Shown: positions 1 to 6,876 of the stretch, piece by piece | How positions within the stretch are numbered: position 1 is the stretch's first letter | Layout: every line of letters starts with the position of its first letter | NCBI GenBank assembly: GCA_035642095.1 | Contig: DASQTB010000038.1 | Location: 1-19,716 of the forward strand | Source of the DNA: DASQTB01 sp035642095 | Lineage (GTDB): Bacteria > Actinomycetota > UBA4738 > CALAEC01 | Direction of reading: 5' to 3' | Length of the DNA stretch: 19,716 bases | The notes under the pieces: model-generated | Seen by the model: only the letters and a program-made list of their open reading frames with translations | What the model was told of the DNA's origin: nothing | Database searches by the model: none | Translations under genes and position numbers: made by a program

Positions 1-156
1 GATTGTCTCCACGCCGTCGAGATCCTCCCGCCCCAGGATGAAGGCCAGGAGGGATTCGGCCTCCCGTCGCTCACGGTCCGCCGGCCAGTGGTCGATCGCC
101 GGGGAGCGTCGGAGTCGCCGCTCTCCCTCCCGAACCAGATCCTCCACATCGGCCAT
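1..156 (-). CDS. Putative PrmC/HemK-like methyltransferase, N-terminal fragment
   Basis: Only the first 52 codons are present; the gene runs off the left edge. The ATG at 156 opens a frame with a helical, Arg/Glu-rich N-terminus whose stretch REAESLLAFILGRED (about residues 32-46) resembles the N-terminal substrate-recognition helices of release-factor glutamine methyltransferases (x-AExLLAxxLG). The SAM-binding domain and the NPPY motif would lie outside the window, so the function cannot be confirmed. A TACTCT hexamer lies 6 nt upstream of the ATG, which suggests a leaderless transcript divergent from the GroES-like gene. Other DNA- or RNA-associated methyltransferases with similar N-terminal helices remain possible. 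Confidence 0.45.
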   Translation of the reverse strand, partial: MADVEDLVREGERRLRRSPAIDHWPADRERREAESLLAFILGREDLDGVETI

Positions 157-191
157 CCGACGAGAGTACCCGGCGTATCCTTGACGGCGCT
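157..191. promoter_or_regulatory. Back-to-back leaderless promoters (PrmC-like / GroES-like)
   Basis: In this 35-bp divergent gap the minus strand reads TACTCT (163-168), 6 nt before the ATG at 156. The plus strand reads TATCCT (176-181), 10 nt before the ATG at 192. Both fit actinobacterial -10 elements placed so that transcription begins at or next to the start codon. No clear -35 or Shine-Dalgarno is visible for either gene. Confidence 0.5.
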
Positions 192-542
192 ATGGCGAAT
201 CGACCCCGCCCCCTGTCGGTTACCGAAGCGCCCAAGGCGGTCCAGATGATGTCGGACCGCGTCCTGGTCCGCCGGCCCGAGGAGGAGGCAGAACGGCGCT
301 CGAAGGGTGGGCTCCTGATCCCGGCCACGGCGGCCACGGTCAGCAAGCGGGGCCAGTGGGCCACGGTGGTGGCCGTCGGCCCGAACGTTCGGAACGTCGA
401 GCCCGCCGACGAGGTGCTGCTCCTGCCGGACACCGGCATCGAGGTGGAGATCCGGGGCGACGAGTACCTCCTGGTCCGGGAGCGCGAGATCCACGCCGTG
501 GCCAGCGAGCGGGGCGACCCGAAGACGGGCCTCTACCTCTAG
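192..542 (+). CDS. Co-chaperonin GroES-like (Cpn10) protein
   Basis: This 116-residue protein has the Cpn10 fold signature. SDRVLVRRPEEE (21-32) matches the first beta strand of GroES (x-DRVLVKR-x-E), followed by a mobile-loop-like GGLLIP (39-44), VVAVGPN (59-65), a VEPADEVLLLP strand (69-79) and a closing EYLLVREREIHAV (91-103). GroES caps the GroEL ring through its mobile-loop tripeptide; here LLI (41-43) would be that tripeptide. The protein has about 20 extra N-terminal residues, and internal ATGs at 246/249 would give a length closer to canonical. No groEL is adjacent, unlike typical groES-groEL operons, so this may be a secondary or solitary Cpn10. Its TAG ends two bases before the agmatinase-like GTG, so the two are probably co-transcribed. 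Confidence 0.82.
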   Translation: MANRPRPLSVTEAPKAVQMMSDRVLVRRPEEEAERRSKGGLLIPATAATVSKRGQWATVVAVGPNVRNVEPADEVLLLPDTGIEVEIRGDEYLLVREREIHAVASERGDPKTGLYL

Positions 543-544
543 CC

Positions 545-1543
545 GTGCGGGTCAACCGGGACGACGAGCCGGCCTACGCGGGGCCGGGCGGAACGTTCTG
601 CAAGCAGCCTCTGGTCCTCGATCCCAGGGACCTGGCCGGTGCCGACGTGGCCGTGGTAGGAGCCCCGATCGACGAGACCACCTCGGGACGGCCCGGGGCC
701 CGGTTCGGCCCCCGGGCCATCCGGCTGGCCGACGTGGGCGGGGCCGGCGAGGGCTACCACCTCGACCTGGGGGTCGAGCCCTTCGACGCTCTGGCGGTAG
801 TGGACTACGGGGACGCCGAGGTGGTCCCGGCAGACCCAGCTCGGAGCCACGCCGCCATCCGGAGGGCCGTCGGCGAGGTTCTGGACGCGGGGGCGATGCC
901 GATCGTCCTCGGCGGCGATCACTCGATCCTCCACCCCGGCGCCGGAGCGGCCGCCGACCACTTCGACGACGGGGTCGGCGTGATCCACTTCGACGCCCAT
1001 GCCGACGACGCCGAGACGCTGTGGGGCGTCCGCCGCTCCCACGGGACCCCGGTCCGCCTGCTGGTGGAGGAGGGGTCCGTCCGGGGCCGGGACATCGTCC
1101 AGGTCGGGCTCCGAGGCTACTGGCCCGGCCGCGCGGAGTTCGCCTGGGCCCGGGAGCAGGGGATGGTGTGGTTCACCCAGGGCGAGATCGACCGGCGAGG
1201 GTTCGACCCCGTGGTGGAGGACGCCATCCGCCTGGGCGGCGAACCCGGCCGGGTCTGGCTCTCGGTCGACATCGACGTGGTCGATCCGGGGTCTGCGCCG
1301 GGCACGGGCGTCCCCGAGCCGGGCGGCTTGTCGTCGCGCGAGCTCCTTCGGGCGGTGAGGCGGATCTCCCAGGAGGTCGAGCTGGCCGGCGTCGAGGTGG
1401 TCGAGGTCAGCCCGCCGTACGACCAGGCCGACATCACCTCCCTCCTGGCCCACCGGGTGGTCCTGGAGGTACTCTCCGGCCTGGCCCTCCGCCGACTGGG
1501 ACGGGAACCCGCTCCCGAGCGCCCCGCACCCCGCCCTCGCTGA
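545..1543 (+). CDS. speB: Agmatinase/arginase-family ureohydrolase
   Basis: This is a 332-residue binuclear-manganese ureohydrolase that hydrolyses a guanidino compound to an amine and urea. All metal-site motifs are present: GGDHSI (123-128), DAHAD (150-154), a SHGTP loop (165-169) and SVDIDVVDP followed by PGTG (240-255). The PEPGG that follows is typical of agmatinases rather than true arginases. The GTG at 545 is chosen because the frame upstream overlaps the GroES-like gene, no ATG is available until deep in the domain, and the N-terminal length is then normal. It starts 2 nt after the GroES-like stop, implying translational coupling. Agmatine as substrate is inferred from family resemblance; guanidinobutyrase or another guanidino-acid hydrolase is equally compatible. 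Confidence 0.85.
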   Translation: MRVNRDDEPAYAGPGGTFCKQPLVLDPRDLAGADVAVVGAPIDETTSGRPGARFGPRAIRLADVGGAGEGYHLDLGVEPFDALAVVDYGDAEVVPADPARSHAAIRRAVGEVLDAGAMPIVLGGDHSILHPGAGAAADHFDDGVGVIHFDAHADDAETLWGVRRSHGTPVRLLVEEGSVRGRDIVQVGLRGYWPGRAEFAWAREQGMVWFTQGEIDRRGFDPVVEDAIRLGGEPGRVWLSVDIDVVDPGSAPGTGVPEPGGLSSRELLRAVRRISQEVELAGVEVVEVSPPYDQADITSLLAHRVVLEVLSGLALRRLGREPAPERPAPRPR

Positions 1544-1569
1544 CGACGAGCCAGTCCGTCTGCTAGGGT
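1541..1569 (+). promoter_or_regulatory. Predicted promoter for the transglycosylase leader
   Basis: TAGGGT (1564-1569) is the same -10-like hexamer found before several other genes in the window. TGACGA (1541-1546) lies 17 nt upstream as a plausible -35. Initiation near 1576 would give a 5' untranslated leader of about 210 nt before the ATG at 1787, in contrast to the leaderless genes around it. The element overlaps the end of the ureohydrolase gene. Confidence 0.45.
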
Positions 1570-1575
1570 TCGCCC

Positions 1576-1786
1576 GCTCGCACTCCGCGGTTGAACCCCT
1601 CGCTTCGGGTAAGCAAGCACGCCGTGGATCGCCGACTGACGGTGGTCGGTCGGCCCGGATCCCGGAACAGAGCAAGACCAGCGAGCAGCGCAAAGCGCTC
1701 CGTCCGGTCGCACACCGGGATCCCTCAGGCAGATCGGGAGGCGAAAGGCGTCCCGGTCGGCTGGAACGCTCACGGGAGGTGAGCAA
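1576..1786 (+). ncRNA. Structured 5' leader, candidate cis-regulatory RNA
   Basis: This gap of over 240 nt has no credible gene but several perfect inverted repeats. A 9-bp hairpin (one G-T pair) joins 1631-1639 with 1646-1654. A perfect 9-bp stem joins GGATCCCGG (1657-1665) to CCGGGATCC (1715-1723) and encloses a GACC/GGTC inner helix. GCCGAC (1631-1636) could instead pair with GTCGGC (1756-1761), offering two exclusive folds. The last element, GCTCAC (1768-1773) with GTGAGC (1779-1784), places the GGAGG ribosome site in the loop and 3' arm. This is the architecture of a translation-controlling leader. Cell-wall hydrolase genes of actinobacteria often carry such leaders (for example c-di-AMP riboswitches), but the conserved ydaO core bases are not visible here, so no class is assigned. 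Confidence 0.45.
1768..1784 (+). promoter_or_regulatory. Shine-Dalgarno-sequestering hairpin
   Basis: GCTCAC-GGGAG-GTGAGC forms a perfect 6-bp stem with a 5-nt loop. It buries GGAGG (1775-1779), which lies 7 nt before the ATG at 1787. If formed, the helix would hide the ribosome-binding site, so it is a natural expression platform for the leader upstream. Confidence 0.5.
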
Positions 1787-2581
1787 ATGACGTTGGTGAC
1801 GAGCCGGCCGTCGCGGCTGCCCGCCGCGGTCCTGGTGGCCACGCTGGCCGCCGGCCTTCCCGCCGGTCCGGCGGCTGGGCGGGGCTCGACGAGATCGCCA
1901 CAGACATCGTGGCAACTCCGGGCCCAAGTTCGGAGCAGGCCGGGGACGAACCTGTCCGGGCCGAGGACCCTTCCCGACGCCATGGCCCTGGTCCACCAGG
2001 CCGCCTGCCGGCGGGCGGGCGATCTGCTTGGAGACGGGGATCCCCGAAGGACCAAGGTCCAGCTGAAGCTGTGGCGCCAGGCCGGCGAGACCGATGCCAC
2101 CCGGACCGGCATTCCGGACATGCAGTGCCACGTCCGCCCCCAGCAAAGGAGCGCGTTCCGCCTTCAGGGCCGGCTGGCCGGGGCATCCGGATGGACCGAT
2201 CCCGTCCAGGGACTTCAGCGGGCCGCCCAGATGGCCAATGACTTGGCCGACCGGGTGCTCACATCGGGCGGGCAGAGTTGGATCACCCTCCGGCTGGGAC
2301 CGAGGCAGAAGCCGGTCCGAGGGATGATCCGGTCGCTGGCCCGGCGGTACGGTGTCAGCGTCTCCGCTGCGCTCCGGGTGGCCGGTTGCGAGTCACACTT
2401 CAACCGGCGGGCGTACAGCTACCCGTACGCGGGCATCTTCCAACAAAATGTCCGGTACTGGCCGCGGCGGGCCGCCCGCTTCGGGCACCGCGGCGCCAGT
2501 CCCTTCGACGCCTACGCAAACGTCGACGTCAGCCTGAAGATGGCCCGGTCCATGGGCTGGGGCCACTGGGGCTGCGGCTGA
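1787..2581 (+). CDS. Secreted lytic-transglycosylase-like cell-wall hydrolase
   Basis: This 264-residue protein has a basic N-terminus and a hydrophobic stretch to about residue 30, read as a signal peptide. A poorly conserved middle region of about 150 residues with Cys74 and Cys114 follows. The C-terminal domain (about 178-264) matches a short lysozyme-like/SLT fold: AGCESHFN (199-206) with the probable catalytic Glu202, YAGIFQQ (214-220), a YW pair (224-225), DAYANVDVSLKMAR (241-254) and a closing GWGHWGC. Family members cleave peptidoglycan glycan strands outside the membrane. Cys201 and Cys263 are placed to form a disulfide. A strong GGAGG in a hairpin precedes the start, so translation is probably regulated. 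It converges on the cyclic-nucleotide-binding gene with a 16-nt gap. The substrate is inferred. Confidence 0.78.
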   Translation: MTLVTSRPSRLPAAVLVATLAAGLPAGPAAGRGSTRSPQTSWQLRAQVRSRPGTNLSGPRTLPDAMALVHQAACRRAGDLLGDGDPRRTKVQLKLWRQAGETDATRTGIPDMQCHVRPQQRSAFRLQGRLAGASGWTDPVQGLQRAAQMANDLADRVLTSGGQSWITLRLGPRQKPVRGMIRSLARRYGVSVSAALRVAGCESHFNRRAYSYPYAGIFQQNVRYWPRRAARFGHRGASPFDAYANVDVSLKMARSMGWGHWGCG

Positions 2582-2597
2582 CCGACTCCGCCCTCTC

Positions 2598-2987
2598 TCA
2601 GCGGGGGCGGCGCTCCTCGATGGCCTGGCGGATCCGGGCGGCCACGGAGGGCATCTGGGCCTCCATCTGCCGGAAGTCGCGCCCGAACATCACGATCGTC
2701 TGCATCGGGCTGGTGGCGATCACCGAGGCGGTGCGACGGTCCGACTCGATGAGCGCGATCTCGCCGAAGAAATCCCCCGGGCCAAGCTCGGTCAGCTTCT
2801 CGTCGCCCTGCCTCACCTCGGCGGTGCCCTCCTCGATCACGAAGAACTCGTGGGCGAACCGTCCCTGGTCCACAAGGTGCTTCCCCTCGGGGACATCGAG
2901 CTCATCTGCCCACCGGGCCACCTGGGCCCGGTCCTGATCGGACAGATCCGCGAACAGCGGGATCGACTTCAGGCGTGATGGATCCAC
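2598..2987 (-). CDS. Stand-alone cyclic-nucleotide-binding domain protein
   Basis: This 129-residue protein is a single Crp-type effector domain with no helix-turn-helix or enzymatic partner. It opens with LKSIPLFADLSDQD (6-19), the usual lead-in helix, and has the beta-roll glycine GTAEV (54-58). The phosphate-binding cassette FFGEIALIESDRRTASV (73-89) carries the conserved Glu76 and an Arg (84/85) where cNMP ligands are normally held. It could bind cAMP or cGMP, or act as a ligand-blind scaffold. The GTG start at 2987 is set by an AGGAGG 4 nt upstream. It lies 63 nt downstream of an EamA transporter gene on the same strand, so co-transcription is possible. The partner protein is unknown. 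Confidence 0.8.
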   Translation of the reverse strand: MDPSRLKSIPLFADLSDQDRAQVARWADELDVPEGKHLVDQGRFAHEFFVIEEGTAEVRQGDEKLTELGPGDFFGEIALIESDRRTASVIATSPMQTIVMFGRDFRQMEAQMPSVAARIRQAIEERRPR

Positions 2988-3050
2988 AGCACCTCCTTTC
3001 GGCTAAGTGTTCCACGAGTGCGGGGGTCGGGGCCAGCCGGCGCCGGTGTC

Positions 3051-3953
3051 CTACGGGAGCCCGGCCTCGGGCTCCCGAGCCGATCGGGCCACCGTGGCGG
3101 CGACCGCGCCGACCAGGATCAGCAACCCGCCCAGGAATACCCCTCCCCGGACCGGTTCGCCCAGGAACACGAGGGCCAGGATCCCGGCGAACACCGGCTC
3201 CAGCGACGAGATGATGGAGGTTCGGAGGGCTCCCAGCCGTTGGACTCCGATCAGCAAGCCGGAGAACGCCGCGGCCGTCAGCGCTCCCATCCCCAGGGCC
3301 GGGCCCCATTCTCCCCACCCGTGAGGGAGCGCTCCGGTTCCGGAGGCGGCGGCGTACGCCGCCTGGGCGACGGACGCCCCCGCGGCCACCCACATCGCCG
3401 CCACCAGGGCCGGCGTTCGCCGGACCAGCCTCTCGAACGCCACGAGGTAGACCGAGATGGCCACCGCAGACGCCAGAGAGAAGAGGATGCCGATCCCGGT
3501 GATATCCAGACCCTCGGACGTTCCCGCCACGATCCCCGCACCAGCCAGCGCGCTGACCAGGGAACCGCTCAGCAAGAGCCCCGGCAGCCCCATCCCGGAC
3601 AGCGCCGCCACCACGGCCACCCACACCGGGTAGGTGTAAAAGAGCAGCGTCACCGTGGCCGCGGTGCCCCGCTCCAGTGCCAGGAAGAAGAACGCGGACT
3701 CCACCGCATACCCGATCGCTCCCAGACCGATCAGGCGAAGCCACTCTCCGGAAGCGGGACGAAGCGTGCGCCGACTCACGATCAGCCAGGCAGCCAGGAC
3801 CAGGGCCGCGGTTCCGAACCGGATCGACAAAAGCGAACCCACCGGCACCTCGTTCGCCACGCTGCGGCCGAGGACCACGATGGCACCGAAGATCGCACCC
3901 GTCCCGGCCACGACCAGACCGCCCACCGGGTCCCGACCGGTCTGCTCGCTCAC
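3051..3953 (-). CDS. EamA-family (DMT superfamily) transporter 1
   Basis: This 300-residue integral membrane protein has about ten hydrophobic helices arranged as two EamA repeats. Each repeat ends in a characteristic segment: LFYTYPVWVAVVAAL (about 105-119) in the first half and SSLEPVFAGILALVFLGEP (about 248-266) in the second; the latter is a strong DMT hallmark. Such proteins export metabolites, amino acids or drugs across the cytoplasmic membrane; the substrate cannot be read from the sequence. A GTG start at 3953 is chosen because TAGGAT (minus strand, 3962-3967) lies 8 nt upstream, predicting a leaderless mRNA. The CNB-domain gene follows in the same direction. It is clearly diverged from the second EamA gene in this window. 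Confidence 0.85.
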   Translation of the reverse strand: MSEQTGRDPVGGLVVAGTGAIFGAIVVLGRSVANEVPVGSLLSIRFGTAALVLAAWLIVSRRTLRPASGEWLRLIGLGAIGYAVESAFFFLALERGTAATVTLLFYTYPVWVAVVAALSGMGLPGLLLSGSLVSALAGAGIVAGTSEGLDITGIGILFSLASAVAISVYLVAFERLVRRTPALVAAMWVAAGASVAQAAYAAASGTGALPHGWGEWGPALGMGALTAAAFSGLLIGVQRLGALRTSIISSLEPVFAGILALVFLGEPVRGGVFLGGLLILVGAVAATVARSAREPEAGLP

Positions 3954-4006
3954 CGCCGGGCATCCTACGCGGGCGACCTGCCCCGGTCGTGCTACGCTGG
4001 CCGGCC
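3954..4006. promoter_or_regulatory. Divergent leaderless promoters (EamA 1 / RGG-tail protein)
   Basis: The minus strand carries TAGGAT (3962-3967), 8 nt before the GTG at 3953. The plus strand carries TACGCT (3993-3998), 8 nt before the GTG at 4007. The two elements are only 25 bp apart, so the promoters could interfere with or co-regulate one another. No Shine-Dalgarno is present on either side. Confidence 0.45.
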
Positions 4007-4396
4007 GTGGCAGGCAAGGAGATCCTCTACCAGACCTTCTTCACCAAGGCTCCCGGCCAGGAGAAGCTTCGGAAAACCGCCCAGGGGCGGCTGAAGACCC
4101 TCCTCGGCCAGGGATGGCACGAGGTCGCCCGTGACCAGGCCGGTCCGGACTCCTTCCGGATCAGGTTCGAGCGAGAGGGCGCCACCCGTCCGCTGCCGCC
4201 GCTCCGGACCAAGCCCGAGCCCCCGCCCCGGCGGGAGGGCCGCCGGGGCGGCCCGGGAGGCTTCGGAGGGCGAGGAGGTCCCGGGGGAAGAGGCGCTCCC
4301 GGCGGAGGGCGTGGAGCGCCCGGCGGGGGACGCGGTGTTCCTCGACGCGGGCAGCCCGGTGCCCAGCCTGGGGGATCTCCCCCGCCCCAGACCTAG
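4007..4396 (+). CDS. Small basic protein with Gly/Arg-rich (RGG-like) tail
   Basis: This is a 129-residue protein of unrecognised family. Residues 1-58 look like a folded domain: aromatic and basic residues (YQTFFTKAPGQEKL), a GQGWHEVARD turn and a strand-like SFRIRFEREG. Residues from about 60 are low-complexity and rich in Pro, Gly and Arg, with tandem GRGAPGG units and several RGG/RGGPGG boxes. Such tails usually bind RNA or promote condensation, but that role is inferred from composition only. The GTG at 4007 fits a leaderless promoter (TACGCT, 3993-3998). The minus-strand frames through this region lack coherent composition, so the plus-strand reading is preferred. The gene shares a CTAG with the convergent amidase stop. 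Confidence 0.6.
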   Translation: MAGKEILYQTFFTKAPGQEKLRKTAQGRLKTLLGQGWHEVARDQAGPDSFRIRFEREGATRPLPPLRTKPEPPPRREGRRGGPGGFGGRGGPGGRGAPGGGRGAPGGGRGVPRRGQPGAQPGGSPPPQT

Positions 4397-5760
4397 AGGC
4401 CGAACCGACCCGCTGGAGGCGGGGGCGTGGCCAGATGATGGTCGGTAGCCGTCTGGAAGGCTCCAACGACGCGGAGCAAGAGCCCCTCGCTCCCGGCGGG
4501 ACCGATCAGCTGGGCACCGACGGGCAATCCCTCTCTGGTCGATCCGATCGGGAACGCCGCCGCGGGGAGGCCGACCAGATTCACCGACCGGGTCAGGAGA
4601 GAAACCGCGCCGGCCCGGACGCTGAGCCTTCGTCTCCCGGTATCGATCTCGTCGATGCCGGCCACGGGGGCGGCAAACGGCGTTGCCGCGGCCAGCAGCA
4701 GGTCCGCCGCCGAGAAGGCCCGGGCGAAACCCCGGCCCATCGCCTCCACCCGCAGCGTGGCTTCCCTCGCCTCGTCCCCGGTCACCGCGGCCCCCTGCTC
4801 CAGCAGCTCCGCGGTCCGAGGGTGCAGCCGGTGGCGAGTCTCCAACAGTGCCCCGTGCTCCCGGGCGAACTCCGCCCACGCTACGACCCCCCACACGGCG
4901 GGATCGAACGGAGCGCCGGGAACGGCCACCGTCCGGGCGCCGAGGTCCCCCAGCGTCCGGGCGGCCCGAGCCAGGAGGTCCCCGACGTCGGGCTGGAGGT
5001 ACCTGGCGTACTCGCCGCCCAGTTCGCCCACCCGAAGGTCGTGGAGGGATGGCGGCCCAGTTTCCTGATCGTCGGCGGTCAGAACGGCGTGGACCAGGGC
5101 CACGTCCTCGGCCGTCGACCCCAGCGGGCCCACCGTGTCCAGGGATGGCGCCAACGGCATGACCCCATCGAGGCTCACCCGGCCGTGGGTCGACTTGAGG
5201 CCGGTGACCCCACAGAGGGAGGCCGGGATCCTGACGGAGCCGCCGGTATCGGTCCCCAGGGCTACCGGCACCACCCCAGCGGCCACCACGGCCCCGGAGC
5301 CTCCGCTGGAGCCCCCGGTCATCCGGGCCCGGTCCCACGGGTTCGCCGTGGGCCCGCAGGCGGAGACGAGGTTGGTCGCCCCGGCGGCCAACTCGTGCTG
5401 ATTGGTCTTCCCCACGATCACGGCGCCGGCCGTCCGGAGCCTCCGTACGGCCGCGGCGTCGACGGCGGCCACCCGACCGCGATACGCGGCGCAGCACCCC
5501 GTGGTCTCCCAACCGGCCACGTCGAACAGGTCCTTCACCGCCACGGGCACTCCGTGGAGCGGCCCGAGATCGGTGTCCCGGACCAGCTCGTCGGCCCGCC
5601 GTCGAGCCTCGGCCCGGGCCTCCTCGGCGTGGAGCTGGCTGAACGCATTGGTCACCGGCTGCCACGACTCCGCTCCACGGATCGCTTCATCGACGAGGTC
5701 GACGGGTGAGACCTCCCGGGCCCGAACCGCCCGGGCCATGTCCACGGCCGATGAGCGCAC
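4393..5760 (-). CDS. Amidase-signature-family amidohydrolase
   Basis: This 455-residue enzyme hydrolyses a carboxamide bond in the cytoplasm. The amidase-signature triad is intact: Lys76 (VAVKDLFD), the cis-Ser at 151 in GGSSGGSG and the nucleophile Ser175 in GTDTGGSVRIP, with the usual 24-residue spacing between the two serines. The C-terminal AAAFPIGSTREGLPVGAQLIGP block is also typical. Neither GatB nor GatC is nearby, so it is more likely a catabolic amidase than the GatA subunit of tRNA amidotransferase, though sequence alone does not exclude GatA. The GTG at 5760 follows the exporter stop by 9 nt and also has its own TAGCCT 6 nt upstream. Being beside an exporter and an Lrp regulator suggests amide or amino-acid metabolism. 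Confidence 0.85.
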   Translation of the reverse strand: MRSSAVDMARAVRAREVSPVDLVDEAIRGAESWQPVTNAFSQLHAEEARAEARRRADELVRDTDLGPLHGVPVAVKDLFDVAGWETTGCCAAYRGRVAAVDAAAVRRLRTAGAVIVGKTNQHELAAGATNLVSACGPTANPWDRARMTGGSSGGSGAVVAAGVVPVALGTDTGGSVRIPASLCGVTGLKSTHGRVSLDGVMPLAPSLDTVGPLGSTAEDVALVHAVLTADDQETGPPSLHDLRVGELGGEYARYLQPDVGDLLARAARTLGDLGARTVAVPGAPFDPAVWGVVAWAEFAREHGALLETRHRLHPRTAELLEQGAAVTGDEAREATLRVEAMGRGFARAFSAADLLLAAATPFAAPVAGIDEIDTGRRRLSVRAGAVSLLTRSVNLVGLPAAAFPIGSTREGLPVGAQLIGPAGSEGLLLRVVGAFQTATDHHLATPPPPAGRFGL

Positions 5761-5772
5761 GGCGGCAGGCTA
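5761..5772 (-). promoter_or_regulatory. Internal leaderless promoter for the amidase
   Basis: On the minus strand TAGCCT (5767-5772) lies 6 nt before the GTG at 5760. The TAG of this hexamer is also the stop codon of the upstream EamA gene, so one triplet would serve both purposes. It would allow amidase expression independent of the exporter. Confidence 0.35.
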
Positions 5773-6777
5773 CCGGCCTCGGCTGGCCTCCATGCCCCTC
5801 GCCTCGACCGTCGTCGAACCACGGCGCGTCCCCTCGTCGCCGCCGGGCTCCTCCCGCTTCGGCTGGGCCGAGACGATGAGAGCGACGGCCGCCAGCACCA
5901 CACCACCAGCGATCAGTGTCCGCAGCGAAATGGCCTCGCCGAGGATGGCCCATCCCAGGAACACGGCCACAACGGGATTGACGTACGCGTACGTCGAAAC
6001 GAGCGACGTTCGGGCCGCCCGGAGAAGCCACACGTACGCGGCGAACCCAACCCACGAGCCGAACACGATCAGGTAGCCCAGACCGAGGAGCGACGGAAGG
6101 GAGATCCGGGCTAGCTCGAGATCCGCGAACTCCCCCGCGGCGGCCGCGACGATCAGGCACACCAGCCCTCCGACGATCATCTCCATCCCCGTGCCCACCA
6201 GCGGCCGGGCCGGGAGCGACGCCCTTCGGGCGTACAGCGAGCCGCCCGCCCAGGACAGCGCGGCCACCAACAGGAGGCCGACCCCCACGGGATCGGCCCC
6301 CCCACCCCCGAACGGATCGACCAGTAACGCGATGCCGCCGAAGCCCAGGAGCAGCCCGGCCACCTCCAGCCACCGGCTTCGCTCCCGGAGCAGCCCCAGA
6401 CGGATGACGACCATCCACAGCGGAACCGAGGCGATCAGCAGGGCGGCCAGGCTGGACGGCACCGTCTGCTCGGCCAGCGACACCAGCCCGTTTCCCCCGA
6501 ACAGCATGACCGCCCCGATGACGGCCGCCGATCGCCAGTGGATCGCCCGGGGCCGGTCTCCGGCCCGGTCCCCACGCCGGACCGCCCAGACGTACAGCAG
6601 GACCCCGGCCACCAGGTAGCGGGTCGACGCGGACAGGAGCGGAGGGATCGTCCGAACGGTGACCCTGATCGCCAGGTAGGTCGATCCCCACACGATGTAC
6701 ACGGCGCCCAGCGCGGCCCAGATGGCCCCGGTGCTGGCCCTCCGATCGCCCTGGAACGGTTCGGTCCGAACGGCCAT
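5770..6777 (-). CDS. EamA-family exporter 2 (YedA/RhtA-like)
   Basis: This 335-residue membrane protein has two EamA repeats and about ten helices. Diagnostic segments are VYIVWGSTYLAIR (about 26-38), EQTVPSSLAALLIASVPLW (about 103-121) and STYAYVNPVVAVFLGWAILGE (about 263-283), the pattern of YedA/RhtA-type amino-acid or drug exporters. The hydrophilic C-terminal 35 residues are charged and probably cytoplasmic. The ATG at 6777 has TATCAT 7 nt upstream on the minus strand. It is divergent from an Lrp/AsnC regulator, a common arrangement for amino-acid exporters (LysE/LysG-like logic), and is followed 9 nt later by an amidase. Export of an amino acid or amide is an inference from this context. 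Confidence 0.85.
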   Translation of the reverse strand: MAVRTEPFQGDRRASTGAIWAALGAVYIVWGSTYLAIRVTVRTIPPLLSASTRYLVAGVLLYVWAVRRGDRAGDRPRAIHWRSAAVIGAVMLFGGNGLVSLAEQTVPSSLAALLIASVPLWMVVIRLGLLRERSRWLEVAGLLLGFGGIALLVDPFGGGGADPVGVGLLLVAALSWAGGSLYARRASLPARPLVGTGMEMIVGGLVCLIVAAAAGEFADLELARISLPSLLGLGYLIVFGSWVGFAAYVWLLRAARTSLVSTYAYVNPVVAVFLGWAILGEAISLRTLIAGGVVLAAVALIVSAQPKREEPGGDEGTRRGSTTVEARGMEASRGR

Positions 6778-6876
6778 TGGACGAATGATATGAAACTCTG
6801 AGGCCTATCAGCATCCTCAATCGAAGGAGTATCATGTGAATCGCTGGTGATGTTCATCACATGAGAGGAATCGGCT
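6778..6876. promoter_or_regulatory. Divergent control region of EamA exporter and Lrp regulator
   Basis: The minus strand holds TATCAT (6785-6790), 7 nt before the exporter ATG. On the plus strand TATCAT (6830-6835) is a -10 candidate for the regulator. TCATGTGA (6832-6839) and TCACATGA (6857-6864) form a perfect 8-bp inverted repeat, and TGATG-TT-CATCA (6848-6859) is nested at its right end. The repeat sits on the regulator's own predicted -10 and ribosome site (AGAGGAA, 6864-6870), so autorepression is likely. Lrp-family operators are often dyads of this size. Confidence 0.55.

Noticed and set aside
1657..1723. Resemblance of AGAGCAAGACC and GCGCAAAGC to the c-di-GMP-I (GEMM) riboswitch core
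   Set aside because: The spacing and the P1b/P2 pairing do not match and the 3' conserved segment is missing; kept only as an unclassified structured leader.
1724..1760. CCCTCAGGCA followed by GGCGAAAGG, reminiscent of a glycine riboswitch
   Set aside because: The GGGAGAG and CGCCGAAGG partner elements are not in the right order, and the gene is not a glycine-metabolism gene.
539..2146. Long open frame on the minus strand across the ureohydrolase and the leader
   Set aside because: It is antisense to a gene with complete family motifs, and its composition is that of a high-GC shadow frame.
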